Positions 1 through 5,244 of a stretch of DNA of 7,162 nucleotides are shown here, piece by piece. Made by a program: the position numbers and the translations under genes. Below the pieces are notes generated by a model that was not told the origin of the DNA, did no database searches, and worked only from the letters and a program-made list of their open reading frames with translations. The stretch is taken from NCBI GenBank assembly GCA_938022485.1, contig CALIEE010000143.1:1-7162 (forward strand), in the 5' to 3' direction. Numbering within the stretch: position 1 is the first letter of the stretch; every line of letters starts with the position of its first letter. The stretch comes from an uncultured bacterium (GTDB lineage: Bacteria; Bdellovibrionota_C; UBA2361; SZUA-149; CALKYB01).

Positions 1-74
1 GATTTAATCTCTATGCTATCCCCCCCTAAAAAAACTGGTATTAATAATTTTACTACAATGGTGTAGGAGTTAGG

Positions 75-92
75 TGGCTTTATTCAAAGCCA
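75..92. repeat. Short perfect hairpin
   Basis: TGGCTTT (75-81) and AAAGCCA (86-92) form a perfect 7-bp stem around a 4-nt ATTC loop. There is no T-run on either side in either direction, so it is not a classical intrinsic terminator. It lies just downstream of the TAG at 64-66 that closes the frame open at the window edge, so it could be a 3' hairpin of an upstream gene. Confidence 0.4.
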
Positions 93-218
93 AATAGGAC
101 CATCACCAATATTTTCCACAAGCTACCTAGCAAACAGCCAAAAAGCAAATTCTAATCAAACTAGTGCCTTAATCTTAACTGGAGTAGACCACAGCCCTCT
201 GCTACCTTGCTGGCTGGA

Positions 219-248
219 TTGACCTGAAGAATCTAAGCCATTTATGTC
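219..248 (+). promoter_or_regulatory. Weak sigma70-like promoter candidate for the 447-1947 operon
   Basis: TTGACC at 219-224 matches five of six bases of a -35 box. With an 18-bp spacer it is followed by TATGTC at 243-248, which matches a -10 box poorly. It is the best -35-like hexamer I found upstream of the operon, and it would give a 5' leader of about 190 nt. This is inference from consensus only. Confidence 0.2.
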
Positions 249-434
249 CCTAGAAGATGTCTAGACTACTAAAAACACTCCTTGTTCTATCTGTTTTTTC
301 TAGCCTGAGCTCACCAGCCAAGACTAGATATTCCCAAACTAAGCTACTAAAAATCTTGCGAAAACACCCCCTTAGACTTCTACCCGCACTACAGCCCAGC
401 CTGGTCAATGTTCGTGTCTTAAGAAGCTTTCACT

Positions 435-439
435 GGAGG
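435..439 (+). promoter_or_regulatory. Shine-Dalgarno sequence that selects a TTG start
   Basis: GGAGG is placed 7 nt before the TTG at 447-449. It is the strongest ribosome-binding site near the DUF3820 gene and is the reason for choosing TTG instead of an internal ATG such as the one encoding Met19. Confidence 0.75.
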
Positions 440-446
440 CTCCAAA

Positions 447-686
447 TTGTTTGATCCTGAAGAAGCCAAAGAGCTTTTACTGAAAATCGCTAATTGGAAG
501 ATGCCTTTTGGCAGGTTTGCTGGAATGAACTTAGTAGATCTACCAGAGGAGTATCTTTTTTGGTTTCAGAAAGAAGGGTTTCCTGAGGGTGAACTTGGAG
601 AGCTAATGAAACTCACTTTGGAACTTAAAATCGAAGGTTCTGACCTTCTAATAAAACCCTTAAAAAACACCAATGAAAAAAATTAA
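447..686 (+). CDS. DUF3820 family small protein
   Basis: This 79-residue protein matches the DUF3820 family, sometimes labelled putative quorum-sensing-regulated virulence factor. The function of the family is not established and the label should not be taken literally. The diagnostic block is at residues 19-40: a Met-Pro-Phe-Gly-x-x-x-Gly start, then Leu-x-Asp-Leu-Pro-Glu-x-Tyr-Leu and Trp-Phe. It continues at residues 44-54 with Gly-Phe-Pro-x-Gly-x-Leu-Gly-Glu-Leu-Met. The length is normal for the family. There is no signal peptide or membrane segment, so it should be cytoplasmic. The TTG start is supported by GGAGG seven bases upstream. Its 3' end overlaps the following membrane-protein gene by 14 nt, which suggests translational coupling and a shared transcript with the genes up to 1947. 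Family assignment is secure; the role is unknown. Confidence 0.85.
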   Translation: MFDPEEAKELLLKIANWKMPFGRFAGMNLVDLPEEYLFWFQKEGFPEGELGELMKLTLELKIEGSDLLIKPLKNTNEKN

Positions 687-1053
687 AAGAGAAATTCTTA
701 CTCGAGCCTTTCCAGCTCTACTGGTGGTCTTTCCGGCGGTAGGCGAGTTGCTGGGATCTCAAGAAATCTTAACTGCTAGAGGCTGGCTGGGGGTTGAAAG
801 TGATACGGCTTTAATACTCGCCCTTGGACAGATTCTTGGTGGGAGCATGTTGTTTTTTAGAAAAATGGCTGCTGCTGGGGCTGTATTTTGCGCGGTGACT
901 TTGAGCGGAGCCTTTCCCGTTCATTTTTTCGACTTGGGCTTCGAAGGAGAAATGGGATTCCTCTTTGGATTGTCTTTTGTAGGTTTTTTAATCTCCTCCT
1001 GGATTGCCTTCAGTCTCAGAAAAGAACTTCCAATTGCTGGAAGGTTTTTTTAG
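673..1053 (+). CDS. DoxX-like four-helix integral membrane protein
   Basis: The 126-residue product is hydrophobic, with four probable membrane segments at about residues 12-28, 44-62, 66-84 and 93-113 and a Lys/Arg-rich N-terminus (Met-Lys-Lys-Ile-Lys-Arg) likely to stay in the cytoplasm. Size, topology and the second to third helix region (a Gly-rich helix, short Arg/Lys turn, Ala-rich helix ending in His-Phe-Phe) resemble the DoxX/DoxX-like superfamily of small inner-membrane proteins, whose biochemical roles are diverse and mostly unproven. I see no catalytic motif. The ATG at 673 lies inside the end of the DUF3820 gene and has no good Shine-Dalgarno sequence of its own, so its translation is probably coupled to that gene. 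The next gene begins 21 nt after its stop. It could instead be an unrelated four-helix protein; the gene itself is well supported. Confidence 0.7.
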   Translation: MKKIKREILTRAFPALLVVFPAVGELLGSQEILTARGWLGVESDTALILALGQILGGSMLFFRKMAAAGAVFCAVTLSGAFPVHFFDLGFEGEMGFLFGLSFVGFLISSWIAFSLRKELPIAGRFF

Positions 1054-1074
1054 CTTACCTTTAGCAGAGAAAAC

Positions 1075-1947
1075 ATGTCAGATACCATTCTACTTCTTTT
1101 CAATCCTATAGCTGGCAAGGGGCGCAGCGAAGCTACCATCAAAGATTTAGAAAAGTCCTTGATAGAAAGAGGCTATGCCACTCTCTCTTCTGGAGTCTTG
1201 GACTATATCCAAGATCTTCATAAAACTCAGCCACTGACTAACTTTCAGGCTGCTGTAATAGCCGGAGGAGATGGTACAATAAGGAGTCTCCTTTCCCTGA
1301 TTACAAACCCAACAATCCCAATCTACAATATTCCGATGGGCAACGAATCTCTCTTCGCCAGAGAGTTTTGTATGAAAAACAACCTAAATCAAATCACCTC
1401 CCTACTTGAAGTAAAGTCTTATAAAACCTGCTTTATTCCAGAAGCAAACCAAATGCCTTTCTTTAGTATGGTTTCCGTTGGTTTCGACTCAGAAGTTGTA
1501 AGCTCGATAGCAAAAAATAGAACTGGAACGATTGGACACAGAGGCTACGTCCTTCCAATATTAAAAACTGCCGTCAGCCATAAAGCCCCGATTATCGATC
1601 TAACTGTGGATGGCGAAAAAGTAATTTCGTCAGAACCTGGCTTCGTCATTGTTGCCAACTGCAAACAATACGCCCTCTCTATGCCTTTTATCCCGGAAGC
1701 CGATTGCGAAAGAAAAGAGTTAGTAGCCCGCTTCTTTCCCTATAATGGCCTGCGTGAATACCTGCTTTTCAATATAAGAACTCTGACTGGACAAAAAGGC
1801 CTGCCTGGCAGCAAGTTTTTTAGGGGAGAAAAATTTCTCATAGAAACGGAAAGTCCTTTCCCGGCTCAAGTTGATGGAGACTACCTCGGTAACACTCCGG
1901 TTGAATTAAAAACTACTGGTAACACCATCAAAGTATTGGCGACCTGA
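1075..1947 (+). CDS. YegS/diacylglycerol kinase catalytic-domain family protein
   Basis: The 290-residue protein has the layout of the diacylglycerol kinase/sphingosine kinase/YegS family, soluble lipid kinases that transfer phosphate from a nucleotide to a lipid hydroxyl at the membrane surface. Visible motifs are Asn-Pro-Ile-Ala-Gly-Lys-Gly (10-16), the nucleotide-binding Gly-Gly-Asp-Gly-Thr (64-68), Pro-Met-Gly-Asn-Glu-Ser (87-92) where many relatives have Gly-Thr-Asn-Asp, Ser-Val-Gly-Phe-Asp-Ser-Glu (134-140) and Gln-Val-Asp-Gly-Asp (265-269) near the C-terminus where Asp-Gly-Glu is usual. Length is typical. There are no membrane helices. It follows the DoxX-like gene by 21 nt, has only a weak purine-rich site (AGAGAAA) before the ATG, and is the last gene of the operon. 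The lipid substrate cannot be told from the sequence. The variant third motif and Asp in place of the final Glu leave activity slightly uncertain. Confidence 0.85.
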   Translation: MSDTILLLFNPIAGKGRSEATIKDLEKSLIERGYATLSSGVLDYIQDLHKTQPLTNFQAAVIAGGDGTIRSLLSLITNPTIPIYNIPMGNESLFAREFCMKNNLNQITSLLEVKSYKTCFIPEANQMPFFSMVSVGFDSEVVSSIAKNRTGTIGHRGYVLPILKTAVSHKAPIIDLTVDGEKVISSEPGFVIVANCKQYALSMPFIPEADCERKELVARFFPYNGLREYLLFNIRTLTGQKGLPGSKFFRGEKFLIETESPFPAQVDGDYLGNTPVELKTTGNTIKVLAT

Positions 1948-1950
1948 TGG

Positions 1951-1986
1951 TAAAATTAAAAAGGCCCGGAATCGTCCGAGCCCTTT
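1951..1986 (-). terminator. Rho-independent terminator of the secreted-protein gene
   Basis: Positions 1959-1986 form a hairpin. The core arms 1963-1970 and 1975-1982 enclose a 4-nt loop, with outer A/T pairs at 1959-1961 and 1984-1986. Read on the minus strand the core pairs fully if G-U is allowed and is followed by TTTTTAATTTT, the complement of 1952-1962. On the plus strand the same stem has A-C mismatches and a shorter T-run, so it probably serves mainly the minus-strand gene while giving partial termination to the operon ending at 1947. The convergent gap is 66 bp. Confidence 0.85.
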
Positions 1987-2013
1987 AATCTGGAATTTAA
2001 AAAAAGCTTTTGC

Positions 2014-3999
2014 TTAAAAGAACTCGTCGGCAAAATCTCTTGCGTTTGCTACTCGACTAACTGGAACTCCAAGAATATATAGAGCCTCTACAGTGTCCGA
2101 GAAATCAAGTTTAGGATCTCCAGCTGCATTACCAAAAGGGTTAAGGTAATTAAAAGCTGCATTCCAGGCACCTCCAAATTTGCTAGATCTTGCCCTGGCA
2201 ACGAAGTTGTCATCTCGACCATTTAGGTCCGCAGAAGCATTGCCGCCAACATTTCCATTTGCAATATATCTGAAATCCACTACTCCGGTATTTCCAACAG
2301 TTACAATATCCTGACGACCAGCCTGAGGGTTAGGTCTTTTACTGGCTGTTCCAGCGAGATACTGAAGATCTGACAGAGTAGTATGAGCTAAGTTCCAGTT
2401 ACTATGTTGGACATTTATAATGCGAGCTCTGGTATTTAAAGAAGGCATTCTTTGCCTAATGAGCCTAACCACATCCGCAGTAAAATCATGTTGACCACCA
2501 TCGGCAACCCAGACTCTTCCTCCGCGATCCAAAGTTTCTTTCCAAATTTGGTAAGCATTCTCAACAGCATCATTCCAATCCGAATCGCTTCCCGGGTTGC
2601 CTTCATTATTATCATTACCAACGGCATTGATAAAATTATTGCCCCAAGCTGCTCTAGCTACCGCAAGTGAATTACTATTATAAGTTCTCCAGTTAGTGCC
2701 ATAGGCTCCATGAACCATTACAGCATTAACACCAAAATGATCAGCAAGCACTCTACCAGCTACTACTGCATGTCCGTCATCCTTATCAGGAGCATGGTCA
2801 TACTGAAGAGCAAGCAAGTCGGTGGCTTTGTTAAACCCACCAGAAACCGGAGCACCTCCTCCTGAGTTGCTAGCAGTAGCGTTCGAGTTACCCGTTGCAG
2901 CAGGTGCGCTATTGCCTCCACCGGAACTAGCTGTAGTAGTTGTCGCACTGGCCGATGTGTTTCGGGCTACAGTTTCTGGAACAGAGGAATGATAAAGCAC
3001 AATTCTATCAACCGACCATCCCTTAGACCTTCCAGAAAGAACAAAAGTATAACTTCTTCCCGCTATAAGATTATACCTAGCGGCAAACTTTGGTCCTCCA
3101 ATTTCAAGTGGAGCGGCTCCTGTCCAAGAAAAAGAAGTTCCTCCTCCAAAAAATTTATGATCTGTTCTTAGGTCATTGGTTGAAGGATTAGAAACTGGCG
3201 AAGTAAAGTCTCCCTCCATTCTGATAAAACCATCATTAGCATGGTCAGATGGGATATTAGGGCCAGTGTGTCTACGAACTAACATAGTTAGCGTATAAGT
3301 ACCTGTTCTATTCGGGACAAAGTTGTATCGCAGAGGACTACCTGGTGGAAAGCCTGCTCCAACATAGGCATTGCCATCAAACATTATGTGTCCACCGCTG
3401 AAAATCCAATCTCCTCTTGAAGAAGAGGTAGATTCAGCTTCTAAAACCACCACTCCATCTCCACTTCCTTGGCTGACAGATGTGCTATTTCCGCTGCTGT
3501 TATTTACAGGAGCGGGGTTAGAAACTGGGGCAGTGAAAGTTGGCGTGCTGCTAAAAGAGCCGCCTGAGCTCCCTATATTAGATGTAGAACAAGTCCAACC
3601 TGAGCCAGAAGGATCGCAGTCGTGCCCTTGACTCTTATCGTATCTGCCACACTGTGCATTGAAAGCATTAATAGCCACTAAAAGATTACTGCCAGTTACC
3701 GAACATGCTCCTCCACTAGATGGTTGGCTCGTAGGTGCACTAGCAGGCGCAGGATTAAAGTTATTACCACCACTTGGCGCTGGCACTGAAGAACCAATAT
3801 TGCTGGTAGAACATGTCCAACCAGACCCTGAGGGATCGCAGTCATGCCCTTGACTCTTATCGTATCTGCCACACTGTGCCTCGAATCTGGATTTAGCGAC
3901 GTCCAAATTACTACCTGAGGCAGTACATTGGGCAAAACTCTGTTGAGGAATAAGTAAAACAAATACTCCTAATCCAATTATTTTTCCAATCTTACTCAT
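2014..3999 (-). CDS. Secreted modular protein: duplicated four-Cys module, CBM-like domain, nucleoside-hydrolase-like C-terminal domain
   Basis: This 661-residue protein starts with a Sec signal peptide (charged end with two Lys, hydrophobic core at about 7-17, likely cut in Ser-Phe-Ala-Gln just before Cys25). Residues 25-71 and 99-145 are two copies of a module with Cys at relative positions 1, 19, 30 and 39, joined by a Pro/Ser/Asn linker. Residues 183-342 look like a beta-sandwich carbohydrate-binding domain (Leu-Glu-Ala-Glu-Ser at the start, Gly-Thr-Tyr-Thr-Leu, and Trp-Ser-Val-Asp-Arg-Ile-Val-Leu-Tyr at the end). A Thr/Ser/Gly/Asn linker spans about 348-388. Residues 389-661 form a separate domain with Tyr-Asp-His-Ala-Pro-Asp-Lys-Asp-Asp-Gly-His (400-410), Val-Ala-Asp-Gly-Gly-Gln-His-Asp (497-504), His-Ser-Asn-Trp-Asn (531-535) and Asp-Phe-Ser-Asp-Thr-Val-Glu-Ala-Leu (632-640). 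The Asp cluster recalls the calcium-binding motif of inosine-uridine nucleoside hydrolases, but this is a remote likeness. AGGA lies 6 nt before the ATG (complement of 4006-4009). It appears monocistronic. A secreted glycan- or nucleoside-directed hydrolase is plausible; the substrate is unknown. Confidence 0.8.
   Translation of the reverse strand: MSKIGKIIGLGVFVLLIPQQSFAQCTASGSNLDVAKSRFEAQCGRYDKSQGHDCDPSGSGWTCSTSNIGSSVPAPSGGNNFNPAPASAPTSQPSSGGACSVTGSNLLVAINAFNAQCGRYDKSQGHDCDPSGSGWTCSTSNIGSSGGSFSSTPTFTAPVSNPAPVNNSSGNSTSVSQGSGDGVVVLEAESTSSSRGDWIFSGGHIMFDGNAYVGAGFPPGSPLRYNFVPNRTGTYTLTMLVRRHTGPNIPSDHANDGFIRMEGDFTSPVSNPSTNDLRTDHKFFGGGTSFSWTGAAPLEIGGPKFAARYNLIAGRSYTFVLSGRSKGWSVDRIVLYHSSVPETVARNTSASATTTTASSGGGNSAPAATGNSNATASNSGGGAPVSGGFNKATDLLALQYDHAPDKDDGHAVVAGRVLADHFGVNAVMVHGAYGTNWRTYNSNSLAVARAAWGNNFINAVGNDNNEGNPGSDSDWNDAVENAYQIWKETLDRGGRVWVADGGQHDFTADVVRLIRQRMPSLNTRARIINVQHSNWNLAHTTLSDLQYLAGTASKRPNPQAGRQDIVTVGNTGVVDFRYIANGNVGGNASADLNGRDDNFVARARSSKFGGAWNAAFNYLNPFGNAAGDPKLDFSDTVEALYILGVPVSRVANARDFADEFF
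3565..3705 (-). repeat. Four-Cys module copy 2 (residues 99-145)
   Basis: Second copy, offset by exactly 222 bp (74 codons) from the first. The first 16 residues differ from copy 1 at eight positions, while the last 31 residues are identical. At DNA level the 47-nt core at 3611-3657 differs from 3833-3879 by one base, whereas the neighbouring 45 nt coding for identical residues carry 14 silent differences. Confidence 0.8.
3787..3927 (-). repeat. Four-Cys module copy 1 (residues 25-71)
   Basis: First of two copies of a 47-codon unit, directly after the signal peptide. Cysteines at residues 25, 43, 54 and 63 have 17, 10 and 8 residues between them. The second half is nearly all Gly, Ser, Asp, Cys and Trp and reads Cys-Asp-Pro-Ser-Gly-Ser-Gly-Trp-Thr-Cys. 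Two disulfides per module are likely in the periplasm or outside. I do not recognise the family with certainty; a small surface- or sugar-binding module is a guess. Confidence 0.8.
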
Positions 4000-4121
4000 G
4001 GGATATCCTAAATAACTATAATTTATTAAACATTTATCACTTCTATCTTGTTATGGGCCGCAACAAGTAAATAGTGATTAAAATTTGGGGTTTAATAAGA
4101 CTGTTTTAGGTGAGATCGGTG

Positions 4122-4150
4122 ATACCTTATAGCCGAGCTCCAAAAGGTAT
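4122..4150. repeat. Inverted repeat in the intergenic region
   Basis: ATACCTT at 4122-4128 and AAGGTAT at 4144-4150 are perfect 7-nt inverted repeats separated by 15 nt that contain a GAGCTC palindrome. It sits about 120-150 bp upstream of the secreted-protein start. It could be a protein-binding site or part of an RNA fold; neither is shown. Confidence 0.4.
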
Positions 4151-4493
4151 TCAGATTAAATAGAGTAACCACTCCAAAACACTGCAACTAAGAGTTAGAA
4201 TGGCCTAGAAGAGAGCTTTTCCAAAGGAAAAAAAACGATCGTTCTATTAAGCAGTTAACAATCCTAAATAAGGACAGTTGCGAGCAATCCCAAAACACCA
4301 AGTTTTATTGATAAAGCTAACAAGGATGAGATTTTTAGCATGGTATAAACTCCTATAAATGCTGACACTCATACTTTAAGTCGGCTGAAGTAAGAAAAAC
4401 CTTTAAAAAAGACGCTTCTCAATCTATTTTCATAGACAACAAACTATAATTATTCATAAAATCTTAGATGATTTCAGACTTTAAAACTCACTC

Positions 4494-4497
4494 GGAG
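4494..4497 (+). promoter_or_regulatory. Shine-Dalgarno sequence that selects a GTG start
   Basis: GGAG is placed 7 nt before the GTG at 4505-4507. It supports GTG as start of the DUF1648 gene; there is no nearby in-frame ATG that would leave the first membrane helix intact. Confidence 0.7.
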
Positions 4498-4504
4498 TAA
4501 GCTG

Positions 4505-5011
4505 GTGTTAAGATATATCTACTACATTTGCCTAGTAGGGGCCGTTTGCCAGACCCTTTGGTACTTGCCAGAACTTCCTAGTGTGATCTCATCTAGTTTC
4601 AACAGCGATGGCAATGCAACTGGATGGACTTCTAAGACTACTTACTTAGCACTTTACGGTTTAATTCTTGCCGTAAGCCATTCAATCTTTATCTTCCTTC
4701 CCGATATGTTCAAAAACGACAATGGTATATTTTACTTCGTGCCGAATGGAAGTTCCTGGCAAGCTAAGGGGAAAAAAGCCGAAACTTCTCGCTATATAAT
4801 TCAGAGCTTCACTCTATTTGGAATAGCCACACTCATTTATCTTGCGGCATACATACACATAATATTTGCAGCAAATAAGCTAGAGGAACCGGCAATAACT
4901 GGAGCCGGAACTTTTCCTTTCACTATTGGCTATATTGTATTCGCCATAATCTGGTTCTTCGCCTTCTTTAACAGATTCGGCTCAGGACGATTGAGCGAAG
5001 CTAACGAATAG
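4505..5011 (+). CDS. DUF1648 domain integral membrane protein
   Basis: The 168-residue product matches the DUF1648 family of inner-membrane proteins. The first hydrophobic segment (about residues 3-20) runs into the family block at 21-47: Leu-Pro-x-Leu-Pro, then Phe-Asn-x-Asp-Gly-x-x-x-Gly-Trp-x-Ser-Lys. A second helix follows at about 47-66. A loop with Val-Pro-Asn and Lys-Ala-Glu-Thr (79-94) corresponds to the Pro-Asn and Glu-Thr region seen in related proteins. Two more helices lie at about 101-122 and 137-156, giving four in all with a short hydrophilic C-terminus. Related domains occur in membrane proteins of the SdpI immunity type, but nothing here supports an immunity role, since no toxin gene is adjacent. 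GTG is used as the start with GGAG upstream. The gene stands alone, with large gaps on both sides, and I see no good terminator after it. Confidence 0.8.
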   Translation: MLRYIYYICLVGAVCQTLWYLPELPSVISSSFNSDGNATGWTSKTTYLALYGLILAVSHSIFIFLPDMFKNDNGIFYFVPNGSSWQAKGKKAETSRYIIQSFTLFGIATLIYLAAYIHIIFAANKLEEPAITGAGTFPFTIGYIVFAIIWFFAFFNRFGSGRLSEANE

Positions 5012-5039
5012 TTATTCTAGTAATTTATTTCAAAATTGA

Positions 5040-5067
5040 ACAAATTTGTCAGACTGATTTGCAAATC
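5040..5067. promoter_or_regulatory. Two palindromes at the Tad operon promoter, possible operator
   Basis: ACAAATTTGT (5040-5049) and GATTTGCAAATC (5056-5067) are both perfect palindromes, share the CAAAT half-site and have centres 17 bp apart. The second covers the proposed -35 box at 5059-5064. The spacing would place the two sites on nearly the same side of the helix only loosely. A dimeric regulator binding here could control the pilus genes. AT-rich palindromes also arise by chance. Confidence 0.4.
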
Positions 5068-5088
5068 TGAACACCTGCTTGCTATAAT
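5059..5088 (+). promoter_or_regulatory. Sigma70-type promoter of the Tad pseudopilin operon
   Basis: TTGCAA at 5059-5064 serves as the -35 box and TATAAT at 5083-5088 is a perfect -10 box, with an 18-bp spacer. It is the best promoter match in the window. Transcription would begin near 5095 and leave an untranslated leader of about 150 nt before the ATG at 5245. Confidence 0.6.
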
Positions 5089-5118
5089 AAAGAGTAAGAA
5101 ACGGTAAGCATCATACGC

Positions 5119-5181
5119 TTGCTGTCGGTTTTAGATCCTGAACAGGACAAGGTGCTCCACGAAGAAATGCTAAACATTTAA
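5119..5181 (+). CDS. Possible 20-residue leader peptide or gene remnant
   Basis: A frame in the leader runs from a TTG at 5119 to TAA at 5179-5181. Its middle reads Leu-Leu-Ser-Val-Leu-Asp-Pro-Glu-Gln-Asp and looks protein-like. That segment resembles the Leu-Leu-Glu-Val-Leu-Asp-Pro-Glu-Gln-Asn stretch after the Walker B motif of Lon proteases. There is no ribosome-binding site before the TTG, and the frame is open upstream only to a TAA at 5095-5097. It may be a leader peptide, a decayed fragment or chance. I include it only because it lies between a good promoter and the pilus genes. Confidence 0.15.
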   Translation: MLSVLDPEQDKVLHEEMLNI

Positions 5182-5244
5182 TTCCGGAGTAACTAGTTTT
5201 TTGGTTTAAGTCGTTGAAGTTTTAGCTGGTTTTTAATTTTCCTA

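Larger units (their letters stand above)
1..446. other. Leader region without a recognisable gene
   Basis: No reading frame here looks like a known protein. One plus frame is open from the window edge to a TAG at 64-66 and again from 67 to a TGA at 220-222, but it has no start codon with a ribosome site and meets several further stops (262, 301, 325, 340, 373). It could be the last codons of a gene entering from the left or chance. A 65-codon frame starts at the ATG at 257 and ends at 454; it has no Shine-Dalgarno sequence, overlaps the next gene by 8 nt and has a composition rich in Leu, Ser and Arg without conserved motifs, so I do not call it. No tRNA or rRNA signature was seen. The stretch probably holds the 5' control region of the operon that starts at 447. 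Confidence 0.55.
4000..4504. other. Divergent intergenic region without a recognisable gene
   Basis: This 505-bp stretch separates the minus-strand secreted-protein gene from the plus-strand DUF1648 gene and must contain both promoters. It is AT-rich, frames are short and no tRNA or known riboswitch is apparent. A TATAAT at 4445-4450 is the best -10 candidate for the plus gene, but no convincing -35 lies 16-18 bp upstream of it. Inverted repeats are at 4122-4150 and at 4217-4231 (TTTTCC, AAA, GGAAAA). A ten-codon frame starts at the ATG at 4326 and is not credible as a gene. An unannotated small RNA cannot be excluded. Confidence 0.6.

Noticed and set aside
257..454. 65-codon plus-strand frame with a hydrophobic N-terminal stretch
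   Set aside because: No Shine-Dalgarno sequence, odd Leu/Ser/Arg-rich composition, no recognisable motif, and an 8-nt overlap into a well-supported gene with its own strong ribosome site.
2436..2948. Additional frames on both strands inside the secreted-protein gene
   Set aside because: They are shadows of the 661-residue frame, whose signal peptide, repeats and domain composition make it clearly the real one.
3371..3853. Two plus-strand frames opposite the Cys-module repeats that share similar sequence ends
   Set aside because: Their resemblance to each other only reflects the duplicated module on the other strand; neither has a ribosome site.
3565..3927. Repeats considered as a CRISPR or mobile element signature
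   Set aside because: There are only two copies, they are in frame within one gene and encode identical residues, so they are a protein-domain duplication.
4217..4231. TTTTCC/GGAAAA hairpin next to an A-run considered as a terminator
   Set aside because: The stem is only six weak pairs, and on the minus strand the T-run precedes the stem rather than following it, with no gene ending nearby.
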